A model generated the notes under the pieces. That model did no database searches. It saw nothing but the letters and a program-made list of their open reading frames with translations, and had not been told where the DNA came from. DNA of 64,000 bases from Mesorhizobium neociceri (GTDB taxonomy: Bacteria > Pseudomonadota > Alphaproteobacteria > Rhizobiales > Rhizobiaceae). Where the stretch lies: contig NZ_JACDTY010000024.1 in NCBI RefSeq assembly GCF_013520985.1, positions 22,762 to 86,761 of the forward strand, in the 5' to 3' direction. Position numbers and translations under genes: made by a program. Shown here piece after piece: positions 1 through 8,493 of the stretch. Every line of letters starts with the position of its first letter. Within the stretch, counting starts at the first letter, position 1.

Positions 1-463
1 TGTGGATGACCCGGCGCGAGGCCGGATTGATGACCCTGGTTGAGGCCTGCAGCACCTGCGTCGACGTCCGCTGGAAGGCCAGGTCGACCAGCGCGTGCGC
101 GGCCTCCGTCGCATAGCCGCGCTTCCAGTAAGGCTCGCCGATCCAGTAGCCGAGTTCCAGCCCGCGATCGGTCATGTTGAGGCCGGCGCAGCCGACGAAA
201 ATGTCGGTACCTGCGAGCGTCAGCGCGTAGGCAATGCCGGCCCGGCGCGACCTCGTCATGGCCAGGAAGGCGCGCGCCTCGGCCTCGCCATAGGGGTGCG
301 GCATGCGGGCCAGCATTTCGGCGACATGGCGGTTGTCGGCAAGCTCGACCAGTTGCGCGATATCGGCTTCGCAGGGAGCGCGCATCACCAGCCGTTCGGT
401 GGCCAGCACCGGGCAGTCTATCGCGTAACTTTCGTCTTCGGTGTCTTCCGCTTCGGCAACCAT
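1..463 (-). CDS. GNAT-family N-acetyltransferase (RimJ/RimL type), 3' end cut by window edge
   Basis: The minus-strand frame opens at an ATG at 463 with a good ribosome site (GGAGG about 7 bases upstream) and runs off the left border without a stop, so about 154 residues are visible. It shows the features of the RimJ/RimL acetyltransferase branch: an early ATERLVMRAP stretch and the acetyl-CoA-loop region GYWIGEPYWKRGYATEA. Members transfer acetyl groups from acetyl-CoA to protein N-termini or small amines; the substrate here cannot be told. It follows rpmA in the same direction, separated by a strong terminator hairpin, so it is either read through at low level or has its own promoter in the very short gap. 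Confidence 0.85.
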   Translation of the reverse strand, partial: MVAEAEDTEDESYAIDCPVLATERLVMRAPCEADIAQLVELADNRHVAEMLARMPHPYGEAEARAFLAMTRSRRAGIAYALTLAGTDIFVGCAGLNMTDRGLELGYWIGEPYWKRGYATEAAHALVDLAFQRTSTQVLQASTRVINPASRRVIH

Positions 464-488
464 TTGACGTCCTCCAGGCAAGAAAAAA

Positions 489-513
489 GGGGAGATGGAA
501 AACCCATCTCCCC
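489..513 (-). terminator. Rho-independent terminator after rpmA
   Basis: A perfect 10-bp stem (GGGGAGATGG at 489-498 with CCATCTCCCC at 504-513) and a 5-base loop. On the minus strand it is followed by six T (complement of 483-488). It lies 82 bases past the rpmA stop and only 25 bases before the GNAT start, so it should separate the two genes. Confidence 0.85.
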
Positions 514-595
514 TGATCCTTTTCCTGGCTCCATTCACTGGTTTGGCCAGACACCGGTTCCCGAGATGGGCGCCGGTTTTATAGTGCGGAACCGG

Positions 596-865
596 CTACT
601 CCGCGGCTTTGGTAATCGGGTTGACCGATACGTAGGTTCGGCCGTTGGCTTTTTTGTTGAAGGTGACTGCGCCGGTCTCAAGCGCAAAAAGGGTATGGTC
701 CGTGCCCATGCCGACATTGACGCCGGGATGCCAGGTGGTGCCGCGTTGACGGATGATGATGTTGCCCGGGATGACGGCTTCGCCGCCAAACTTCTTCACG
801 CCCAGACGCTTGGAATGCGAGTCGCGACCGTTGCGCGACGAGCCGCCAGCTTTCTTGTGTGCCAT
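596..865 (-). CDS. rpmA: 50S ribosomal protein L27
   Basis: An 89-residue protein of normal L27 length. It starts MAHKKAGGSSRNGRDS, the signature of L27, whose N-terminal tail reaches the peptidyl-transferase centre, and continues with the conserved stretches GVKKFGGE and GTDHTLFA. It is a structural part of the large ribosomal subunit. It lies 101 bases downstream of rplU on the same strand, the usual L21-L27 order, and is followed by a strong terminator at 489-513. Confidence 0.98.
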   Translation of the reverse strand: MAHKKAGGSSRNGRDSHSKRLGVKKFGGEAVIPGNIIIRQRGTTWHPGVNVGMGTDHTLFALETGAVTFNKKANGRTYVSVNPITKAAE

Positions 866-966
866 CTAACTAACTCCGATGCGCCCTGGGGGCGCTTGAA
901 TGGTCTTATGAACGCGTTCGCGTTCCGTTTCAAGTCCGATCCGGCGACCTTGTCGCCGGTCCGTTT

Positions 967-1665
967 TTACTTCTTCGCCAGTTCCTTGGCCTGCTCGCGC
1001 CAGTCCTTGATCTGGTCGGCGCTGAAGGGCATGTGCTCGTCGATCTTGGCGACATCCTTGTCGGTCAGCTTGGCCAGCTGCGCGAAGGTGATGATGCCCT
1101 GCTCGGCCAGATCCTTGGCAGCGACCGGGCCGATGCCCTTGATCACGGTCAGATCGTCCGGCTCGCCCTTCGGCGCCTTGAACAGCGGCGCAGCGACGGC
1201 GGTCTCGGCCTTGGCTTCTGCCTTCGGGGCAGTCTCAGCCTTGGCTTCCTTCTTGGCCTTGGCCTCCTTCGGCGCGGCCTCGGCCTTCGCCTCGGGCGCT
1301 ACGTCAGCCTTGGCTTCCACCTTGGCGGCGGCCTTCTTGGAAGGCTTGGCGCCATCCAGCAGGATCTCGGCGATCCGCACGGTGGTCAGAAGCTGACGGT
1401 GGCCGATCTTGCGGCGCGAATTCTGCCGGCGACGCTTCTTGAAAGCGATGACGGTGCGGTTCTTGCCCTGCTCGACGACTTCCGCCGTGACCAGAGCGCC
1501 ATCGACGAACGGTGCGCCGAAGGTGACATTTTCGCCTTCGCCATGGGCGAGGACGCTGCCGATTTCGACGATATCGCCGACATTGGCTTCGAGCTTTTCG
1601 ATCTTCAGGAGATCGTTGGCGGCAACGCGATACTGCTTACCGCCCGTTTTAATGACTGCGAACAT
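967..1665 (-). CDS. rplU: 50S ribosomal protein L21 with C-terminal helix-hairpin-helix-like extension
   Basis: Residues 1-103 or so are a complete L21 (start MFAVIKTGGKQYRVAANDLL; conserved basic segment FKKRRRQNSRRKIGHRQ), which binds 23S rRNA. Canonical L21 stops near 103 residues, but this protein has 232. The extra part is a low-complexity Ala/Lys/Glu linker (about residues 115-160) followed by a compact C-terminal domain from about residue 168, starting DDLTVIKGIGPVAAKDLAEQ and ending in a Lys-rich helix. The IKGIGP motif resembles helix-hairpin-helix folds that bind nucleic acid or proteins. Extended L21 proteins are known in rhizobia, but the role of the tail is not clear to me. Its leader carries two hairpins (1698-1778). 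Confidence 0.96.
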   Translation of the reverse strand: MFAVIKTGGKQYRVAANDLLKIEKLEANVGDIVEIGSVLAHGEGENVTFGAPFVDGALVTAEVVEQGKNRTVIAFKKRRRQNSRRKIGHRQLLTTVRIAEILLDGAKPSKKAAAKVEAKADVAPEAKAEAAPKEAKAKKEAKAETAPKAEAKAETAVAAPLFKAPKGEPDDLTVIKGIGPVAAKDLAEQGIITFAQLAKLTDKDVAKIDEHMPFSADQIKDWREQAKELAKK

Positions 1666-1697
1666 TTTTTGCCTTTCGCTGTTCGGTCGGCCTTGAT

Positions 1698-1778
1698 GAA
1701 CCGCGTCACGCGGTTCGGCCGTCTTTTTGTCAGTCTGCGGGTTCGAAAAACAAGCGGCGTGGAAGAACCCTCCACGCC
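1698..1778 (-). promoter_or_regulatory. Two hairpins in the rplU leader
   Basis: Reading toward rplU, the first hairpin pairs 1771-1778 with 1756-1763 (GGCGTGGA/TCCACGCC, 7-base loop) and is followed by GCTTGTTTTT. The second pairs 1709-1716 with 1698-1705 (GAACCGCG/CGCGGTTC, 3-base loop) and ends 32 bases before the ATG. The first resembles an attenuator and the second could mask or present an mRNA site. Autoregulatory leaders are common for ribosomal protein operons, but no known family was recognised. The remaining DNA up to the tRNA (1779-2032) shows no gene. Confidence 0.4.
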
Positions 1779-2032
1779 GATTGCGCGCTTCCCCTAACCG
1801 AAGGTTTGGTGCGAGTCAAGGCAAACGGGCGGAATCCTTGGCCATGCGGCCTCCTTGCCGCGCCCGATCCCTCCGGTCGAGACCGGTTGGCCCCACCTGC
1901 CGACGTGGCCGCAACGCAGCCCTCCCGGCAAAGCCCGCACAGGAAGCTGAATTCCCGATGGATTTGGCCTTGTAACCTGCCCGCCCAGCCGTTATCTAGT
2001 GCGCCGCGCCGGCAACGGCCGACCATGACCGC

Positions 2033-2122
2033 GGAGAGGTGGCAGAGTGGTCGAATGCACCGCACTCGAAATGCGGCATGGGTGCAAGCCCATCGGGGGT
2101 TCGAATCCCTCCCTCTCCGCCA
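2033..2122 (+). tRNA. tRNA-Ser(CGA)
   Basis: Acceptor strands GGAGAGG (2033-2039) and CCTCTCC (2112-2118) pair perfectly, followed by the discriminator G and an encoded CCA (2120-2122). The anticodon loop is CTCGAAA, giving anticodon CGA for codon UCG. The long variable arm is that of a class II serine tRNA, and the T loop is TTCGAAT. A weak hairpin (2128-2132 with 2142-2146) followed by a pyrimidine-rich stretch may end the transcript. The accessory SIR2-like gene starts about 200 bases past its 3' end, a common insertion place for genomic islands. Confidence 0.97.
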
Positions 2123-2331
2123 TCTTGAGCCTTCGGCCGTGAGGCTTTCTCTCTATCTTTCTCGATCTTGGATTTATGTGTCTGAAATGGATGGGCCACA
2201 CTGCCGGCACTGCGCGAACCTATTTCTCTCTTGCCTTGAACGAATACGGCGGAAGATCCCGCCGCACTAAATTCACTTTCGTGCAGTTTTGTGTGGCGCT
2301 AAAGTTGCCGGGTAAAGTGAGGTCGACTTGA

Positions 2332-4783
2332 TCACAGAAGTGCTGCGATGGGTTCTATATCATTCATCGCTGATGTGGCATGGTTGCGCTGATAGCCTTC
2401 GGGAACGACGCCGACTCTAGCCGTGGCTCGACCTATAATCTCTGTAAGCTGCCCAGCAAGAATTTTCGCAAGATCCTTGGGGATAGTCGCGCCTTTCGCC
2501 TCGATTACCCGCATGATTTGCAGCAGCGTCTCGTATGGATGATGGGAAAGTTGCGCGTCTCGCATTAGGCGTCCGACAATGTCGATCGCTTCTTTCATGT
2601 CTCTGAACAGTTCAGCGCCCGCTCGGCTGGTTGCCATAGCGCGGGCAGCAAGAAACTTTGCTTTTCGGTCTTCAAGCTGTTTCCGGTTGAATTTGTCACC
2701 TCTTTTCTTGTCGTAAGCATCTGCAGCCGTATACCCCATTACTAGGTATTCTTCAGCCTTCAGCCAGCTTCCTTGGGCACTCATTGCCATGTGCCATTGA
2801 AGCCAAAATAGAGGAAGCTCTCTGAAATAAGATACCTTCGATATATTGTCGAAGAAACGATTGATCTCGCCGTCATCGCTAACAACGGAGGCAAGTATAG
2901 AATAACGCATCAGTTGAGTGAATATGTGGTTATCGAATTCACTTCTTCTATATTTGCCTCTTATGTAATTAAGTATGTATATCGTCGTGTCCACAATTTC
3001 TTTGTCATCTATCACACTTGACGCAAGGTTTCTTGCCCCGATTGATGGTATCGTCTTTACGAAATATCCGTCTACGCGAACAAGCTTCAGGCCATCCGTA
3101 TCAGTAGATATTCTCTTTATGGTAGCTGAGCAGTCTTTTTCGAACGCTTCACTAAGAAAAGACGTTGGTGCGTCAAATCCTATTCCTGCGAAATTAGAGC
3201 GGTGATCATCATGCGCTTGTCGTTAAGATCAATCCCGCTAAGTTTGTTGTATTCCGCTAGATAGGCGTTCCGCACGTATTTCGACTTGAGTAGGCGCAGC
3301 AGAACGCTTGGGAAGACACCTCCGCAATCTCGCTCGATAAACCTTCGGCGATCACTTAAGGTCAACGCGCTAAATTCTCGCCAGCCGGCGATTTGATCAA
3401 TGAGAGCGATCAAGCTATCGACTTCAGAGCCTTTTACCTTCCCCAGGCGAATATCAGAGGCTGATGGGATCGTGCGTATCACCCTCAACTTTTCTGATTC
3501 TGCCTCTGTTGCGATGCTTCTTGCTGATAATATCATGCCACCCTCGCTCGCTGAAATTTGGCGAACAAGGGCCGTTAATCTATCCTCGCGCAGGGCAAAG
3601 CACCCCTCTACCACTAGCACTGCATCAGGATACGATGCGAAGATGGACGATACCTCATTAAGCAGATCCGAATAGAAATGTTTGAGTTGGAAGACGGGTC
3701 GACCACGAGCGATTTGGATCTGTGCTCCAAGTATGGCCAAGCTTTTTCCCTCGCAGATGTCGCCGTGAACAAATGCGATGTTCCCGCGTGTATTCAAATG
3801 CTCGACGATCTTGGCTGCTTCATCTCGAAGAACGTGGTAGTCAGACGTTCCTACATCCCAATCGCGTTTGATTTGCGACCTCTCGACCTTTCCCCAAATG
3901 AATAAGTCCTCGATAGCGGCAACAGGCGGGACAGATGTTGTCGTCTCGGGTAGGACAAAGCGCTCGAAAGACGCAAGGGGAGGTTCTTTAGGGGCGTCCT
4001 GTTTAAGTATCTGCAAGATCTGATCGGCAAACGCCTCCCGACCTGTGTAGAGGACTTCGCCAAATTCTTCTTGGGTCGCGCGCTCATCTGGATCCGGAGA
4101 GGCGGTCGGTCGGTTGATGAAGAACGCCTTGTTCTGTAAGCCAGTCGCGTTGAAAAAAACTTGCGATAGATGAAAATCAGCTGCACTAAAACCTAAAAAA
4201 ACTACGATTTCGGCGCGCTCAATTTCGGAACGAAGGCGTTCCATCCAATTGCTGACACCAGTAAGATTTCGATAGGAATCCGCGTCCAGAATGCAGCTTC
4301 GCTCGAAGTTTTCGTTGGTCCAAGCTTCGGCGAATCCATGAAGATGAACAACGGGAACTCCTGACGTCGGACTGCTGGGATCAGCCAGATTATTGAGGGG
4401 TGAATGTTTTTTTCGTATATTCTGAAGCCCAATTTCAATACCATTGTCATAGTTTGTCGTATAAATTGATGTCCAAGGAAATTCCATTATAGATTCGATC
4501 GAAGATGAAATCCTACTTATATGAAATCTATTTTTCAGCATATCCATTAGGCTAAACACGCCGAAATCTAATTTGAATCGTTTGGCCGCATTTTTTATAT
4601 CTCGAATCCGGACTGTTTTCCTTTTTCCTTGAGTTCGGAATTTATCATACTGAGCAGATGAAACGTTACGCCAAGTGCTGGGTCGTCCTCGAAATTCAAG
4701 CAGTCCGCTGTGAAGCCAGCACCGCAGAAGAGAACGGCGTTCCCATTTCGGCTGTCTTGAAGCTTTTGCTGCAAATTTTTCAC
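2332..4783 (-). pseudogene. SIR2-like / P-loop NTPase defence-type protein, split by two frameshifts
   Basis: Three reading frames together spell one protein of about 817 residues. The proposed start is GTG 4783, with GAGG 5 bases upstream. Frame 1 carries GNAVLFCGAGFTAD, the NAD-binding GAG motif of SIR2 folds. After a -1 shift near 4616-4626 (A-rich run) frame 2 continues with FPWTSIYTTNYDNGIE, VVHLHG (SIR2 catalytic-His region) and FLGFSAADF, then a P-loop GDICEGKS and a likely Walker B AVLVVEG. A second -1 shift near 3181-3184 restores a third, mostly helical frame to a TGA at 2332. Adding one A at each site heals the protein. SIR2 plus NTPase is typical of anti-phage NADase proteins (Avs5-like and related types). 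The gene is clearly AT-richer than its neighbours and lies beside tRNA-Ser, suggesting acquisition by transfer. The choice between decay and sequencing error is open. Confidence 0.75.
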
Positions 4784-5036
4784 GTGATCCTCGTCCCTTT
4801 TTAGCACCCTGCGCAATATCAACTCTCTGTTGCGACGATTCGTCAATCGGATCAAAGCTATCATTGCTCTCGGCCGCGGGTATCTACACCGTTCACGGTC
4901 ATATGAGGCCGACGGTTCCCGTGAGCTACTCCGAGGTGCGAGTTTCCGCTGAGTTGAGACTTTGCTCGAACGCCCGAGGAAATTTCTTCCCGCCATGGGA
5001 AAATTCCGGCTCAGTGGTCATGTCGATCGGCACTTG

Positions 5037-7016
5037 CTAGGCAACGAGGCCTTGCCTGATTTGCTCTACTTCTTCGATCGGGACCGGATGCCCGGTGAGG
5101 AAGCCCTGCATCAAATGCACCCCCAGGCGCTGCAGCAGCATGTACTGCTCTTCCGTTTCAACGCCCTCGGCGAGCACGACATGGCCGAGATTGCGAAGCA
5201 GTCCGACCATGTCCCGCAACAGGCTCAAGCCACGAGACGTCTGGCAATCGTGGAGGAAGCTGCGATCGATTTTGACTACGTCGAATCTAAACCGACGGAG
5301 CCATGTAAGGCCGGCAAATCCCGTTCCGAAGTCGTCCAGCCAGATCTGAACGCCCAATTTTCGCAGCCGTTCCACGTTTCTTACCGCTTGCGCCTCCAGA
5401 AAGATGTCACTGCCTTCGGTGATTTCGATGGCCAGTTTCTGTGGCGCAAGGCCGTGCCGGGCAAGGACTTCGGTGATCCGGAGTGAAAAGTTGGGAACCT
5501 TGAGCTGAAGAACAGATACGTTCACGGTCACGACCGAGCCCAATCCGTATTCCGCCATGTCACCACAGGCTCGATCGATCAGCCACATACCCAGTTCCAC
5601 GATCGCTCCGGTCTGCTCGGCAACGGGAATGAATACGGACGGACTGATCATGGTGCCGTCGAAGTCGCATAGCCGCATCAGAGTCTCGTGGCCCAGCACG
5701 CGTCCGGACGTCAGGTCGAATATTGGCTGGTAAGCGACAGAAACGAGCTGATCGGAAATTGCCAGCGTCAGCAGTTCTGAAAGATTTTCGCCGGAGCGAT
5801 CCTGGCCGGTGGCGTGCGGGTCGTAAATTGTGAACGTAGCCCGACCGGCAAACTTGGACGCATAGAGTGCGCGGTCCGCTTCCTGCAGCAGGATTCTGAG
5901 TTCTATGCTCTGATCGGCGCGCGTCAACGAGGCTCCGGCACTGATCGTGACAATGTTGAGCTTGTCGCCCCGATCAGGGTGGTAGATGTCCAAGTCCTCC
6001 ACGGCGCGACAAAATTGCTGCGTTATTTCATGAAGGTGAGCCCGTCCGGTGACCTTGCAGAGAATGACGAATTCTTCTCCGCCATAGCGTGCCGCGACGG
6101 CGTTGTTCGAAGCCGCCATCTCGGAAAGGACGTGGGCGAGTTTGATCAGACAATCGTCGCCGGCCTGATGGCCAAGTCCGTCATTGAACCTTTTGAAATA
6201 GTCGACGTCGATCAGAATGAGGCCTATCTCGTCGTCGTCCGCAGCCCAGTCTTCGCGCAGCTCCGAGAATTCCCGAATGATCGCCCTCCGGTTTTTCATT
6301 CCCGTGAGCGGATCCGTATCCGCTATTTCGGTTAGTTTCTGCCCCTTCCTGATAGCAGCCTGCTCCTGAATCTGTGCCCGAAGTGCGTGCAGGAACGTCT
6401 GGTAGCGCTCCAGGCTCAGTCGCCAGGAAAGATAAAGCGACAACACCAGGCAGTTCACGAAATAGGCCGACAGCACGACCCGGCCTGCGATGTCGGCCTG
6501 AAGGGAGAACATCGCGGCGTACACAAAGCTTGCGGCGACCGTCGCGGAGGCTATGGCCGAAAGCCAAAACCGGAAGTTGAAGAACAAATTCGCACCCAGG
6601 ATAAATACGGTGCCAAAAACCATGAAATGGGAGAGGGCATCCTGATGCTCTGTTCCAAGAGCGGAGACGAGCCATCCAAGGGCACCGGATACAATCGCCA
6701 GCGCTGCTACGAGGTGCAAGGTGGGAAGGGCGAAGCCCCGTCGGGCGACAAATTCGACAAGCGCCAGGGAAGTGATCCCTAGCGTAACGCGGGTCAACAT
6801 AAGCCGATCGGCGATATCCGGAAAAAGAAACCAATCGAACAGGCCATAGGCCACATAGCTGACTACAGCAGCCGCAATACCCCATCGCACGAGACTGCGA
6901 TTTTCATCGGCATCCTTCTGCAGGAACAGGGCCAGGAGTTCCGGATCGGCCGAATGCCACCGCGGGCGTGCAATCGCAACCGCCACCTTCTGGGCAACGT
7001 CCTCGCTCAGTTGCAT
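5037..7016 (-). CDS. Membrane-bound diguanylate cyclase/phosphodiesterase (GGDEF-EAL)
   Basis: A 659-residue protein. After about 40 soluble residues come roughly six hydrophobic segments (about 44-210), then a GGDEF domain (about 235-395) and an EAL domain (about 415-655). The cyclase site reads RYGGEEF, an active GGDEF variant, with LIDVDYFKRFND upstream. The phosphodiesterase domain begins GHETLMR (ETL in place of EAL, keeping the Glu) and retains DDFGTG, KIDRSFL and AEGVET, so the metal and base residues seem present. It should make and/or degrade cyclic di-GMP at the inner membrane. The start is supported by GGAGGA 8 bases upstream. It is divergent from the methyltransferase gene at 7283. 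Confidence 0.95.
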   Translation of the reverse strand: MQLSEDVAQKVAVAIARPRWHSADPELLALFLQKDADENRSLVRWGIAAAVVSYVAYGLFDWFLFPDIADRLMLTRVTLGITSLALVEFVARRGFALPTLHLVAALAIVSGALGWLVSALGTEHQDALSHFMVFGTVFILGANLFFNFRFWLSAIASATVAASFVYAAMFSLQADIAGRVVLSAYFVNCLVLSLYLSWRLSLERYQTFLHALRAQIQEQAAIRKGQKLTEIADTDPLTGMKNRRAIIREFSELREDWAADDDEIGLILIDVDYFKRFNDGLGHQAGDDCLIKLAHVLSEMAASNNAVAARYGGEEFVILCKVTGRAHLHEITQQFCRAVEDLDIYHPDRGDKLNIVTISAGASLTRADQSIELRILLQEADRALYASKFAGRATFTIYDPHATGQDRSGENLSELLTLAISDQLVSVAYQPIFDLTSGRVLGHETLMRLCDFDGTMISPSVFIPVAEQTGAIVELGMWLIDRACGDMAEYGLGSVVTVNVSVLQLKVPNFSLRITEVLARHGLAPQKLAIEITEGSDIFLEAQAVRNVERLRKLGVQIWLDDFGTGFAGLTWLRRFRFDVVKIDRSFLHDCQTSRGLSLLRDMVGLLRNLGHVVLAEGVETEEQYMLLQRLGVHLMQGFLTGHPVPIEEVEQIRQGLVA

Positions 7017-7282
7017 TGCACCGCTCCTCCGCGATCTGCAGTAGCGAATGCAATAGCCGAGGTCGCCTGCCGTCGGAGAATGAAGGCACCACTGTCCGCA
7101 GGAAAAGTCGGATGTCGCTAACCGACGGTAAACAGGCGGTTCGGATTTAGCCGGTTCAGGAGGGCGGATGACTGCTCAATTGGCTAAAGTTTTATTAAAA
7201 TTTTATTAAAATAGTTCGCATCATGCAGCGACACACCTATGCTGTTTGCCGTGGACCGGGCGGGGTAAACCGGAGAAACGGC

Positions 7283-8329
7283 ATGCCTATCGACCCAAAA
7301 TTGCAGCTCGACGAATACAGCCTCGTCACCACCAGACTGATGAAAAAACATGCCGCTACCTCTGAAGAGACGGCCGACTCCGACGAGTTGAGGGACAGCA
7401 CGGCCCAGCTCGCCCTGATACTGGATCTTGCTCATCAAGCCTTCATGCGGCACAGACCTGCCGCCCCCATCGTCCATCGCCTGGCGGGCAGACTCCATAG
7501 GCTCCGCCGGCAGGTTGCTCCCGCGGTCTGGCAGAAACTCGTTCCCTTGGCTCAGCAGCATCGTGTCGCGGAATATTTGATCCAGGACCCGTTCACGCGT
7601 TGGTCGGTCGAGAAACCACGCGGGTATTCAGGCGATGCTGGCCTGCTGGATATTTACTACAAGCATCCCACTGCCGACGATATCGTGGCTTCGTCGACCT
7701 TACTTGGTCGGCAAATTTACGCGTACACCAGTGAAGCTGCCAGTTCGGTGGCGGGGCGCGAGCGGCGGGATATTCTGGCCAGGACCGTGGACGAGACGGC
7801 CAGCAGTGTGGCAAAGGCGGAGGTGCTGGCGATTGCCTGCGGCCACCTCAGGGAAGCCGAACGCTCCGACGCGTTGGCCAAGCGCAAATTGCAACGTTGG
7901 GTCGGCCTGGACCAGGACCCTGTCAGCGTTGCCACGGTGAACCACGACTTTGCCGGCACGGCAGTCGAGGCACTCCACGGCTCTGTACGCGGCATTCTTC
8001 GCCGCGCCTACGCTCTTGGCACATTCGATCTCGTCTACGCATCGGGGCTATACGATTACCTGCCGCGTGCCATCGGCGTCCGCCTGCTGCAACGAGCCAT
8101 GGAACTCGTCAAGCCTGGAGGCGAATTCCTGTTTGCCAATTTCAGCGACGAGATCACGACGGATGGTTACATGGAGACCTTCATGGATTGGCCACTCATC
8201 CTGCGTTCGGCTGACGATATGTCGGACATCATCAATGCCGCCCTCGGCGGGAGCTCTTTCGAAGCGAAAGTATATTATGGCTCGAACCGAAATATCGTTT
8301 ACGGCAAAATCAGGAAAGGCGACCTCTAA
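7283..8329 (+). CDS. Class I SAM-dependent methyltransferase
   Basis: Start ATG 7283 was chosen because GGAG lies 7 bases upstream; an in-frame ATG at 7223 has no such site. The 348-residue product has an N-terminal helical half (to about 130) containing the stretch WSVEKPRGYSGDAGLLDIYY, then a Rossmann-type half: a degenerate motif I (VLAIACGHLREAE), the acidic FDLVYASGLYDYLP segment and LVKPGGEFLFANF. A KPRGYxGD element followed by such a fold resembles proteins annotated near 3-hydroxy-fatty-acid methyl ester (PhcB-like) signalling, but that is only a resemblance. The upstream spacer is AT-rich with TTTTATTAAAA repeated. The divergent c-di-GMP enzyme hints at a signalling context. Substrate unknown. 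Confidence 0.75.
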   Translation: MPIDPKLQLDEYSLVTTRLMKKHAATSEETADSDELRDSTAQLALILDLAHQAFMRHRPAAPIVHRLAGRLHRLRRQVAPAVWQKLVPLAQQHRVAEYLIQDPFTRWSVEKPRGYSGDAGLLDIYYKHPTADDIVASSTLLGRQIYAYTSEAASSVAGRERRDILARTVDETASSVAKAEVLAIACGHLREAERSDALAKRKLQRWVGLDQDPVSVATVNHDFAGTAVEALHGSVRGILRRAYALGTFDLVYASGLYDYLPRAIGVRLLQRAMELVKPGGEFLFANFSDEITTDGYMETFMDWPLILRSADDMSDIINAALGGSSFEAKVYYGSNRNIVYGKIRKGDL

Positions 8330-8493
8330 GAGCCTAAGGCCGTTCCGATTGCCTTTTGGTGCGCCGGTGCATTCGGCAACGACCGTTGTCATCGCAGGCG
8401 ATTGGCACAGGACTTTCCCACATCGCACCGGCGGGCATGATTTGCACCAAGGCAGCGCAATCCGGGCAGGCAACGCAGCTGGCCCTGATCTGT

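Noticed and set aside
941..959. Inverted repeat CCGGCGAC/GTCGCCGG between rplU and rpmA as terminator
   Set aside because: Its T stretch is on the wrong strand for rplU transcripts and overlaps the rplU end; at most a processing hairpin.
95..1797. Two long plus-strand frames opposite GNAT, rpmA and rplU
   Set aside because: Shadows of the ribosomal genes; low-complexity Ala/Leu/Gly content mirrors the L21 linker.
4599..4610. TCGAATCC as an att repeat of the tRNA-Ser 3' end
   Set aside because: Only 8 bases match and the place is inside the SIR2 coding sequence, not at an island border.
3181..4626. Programmed -1 frameshifting to make the SIR2 protein
   Set aside because: Neither site shows a classical heptamer slippery sequence with a following pseudoknot, and two such events in one gene are improbable; kept only as a remote alternative.
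4595..4996. A 133-codon frame starting at 4996 upstream of the SIR2 core
   Set aside because: Only its last part is real SIR2 sequence; the first ~70 codons lack homology and a better GTG start with ribosome site lies at 4783.
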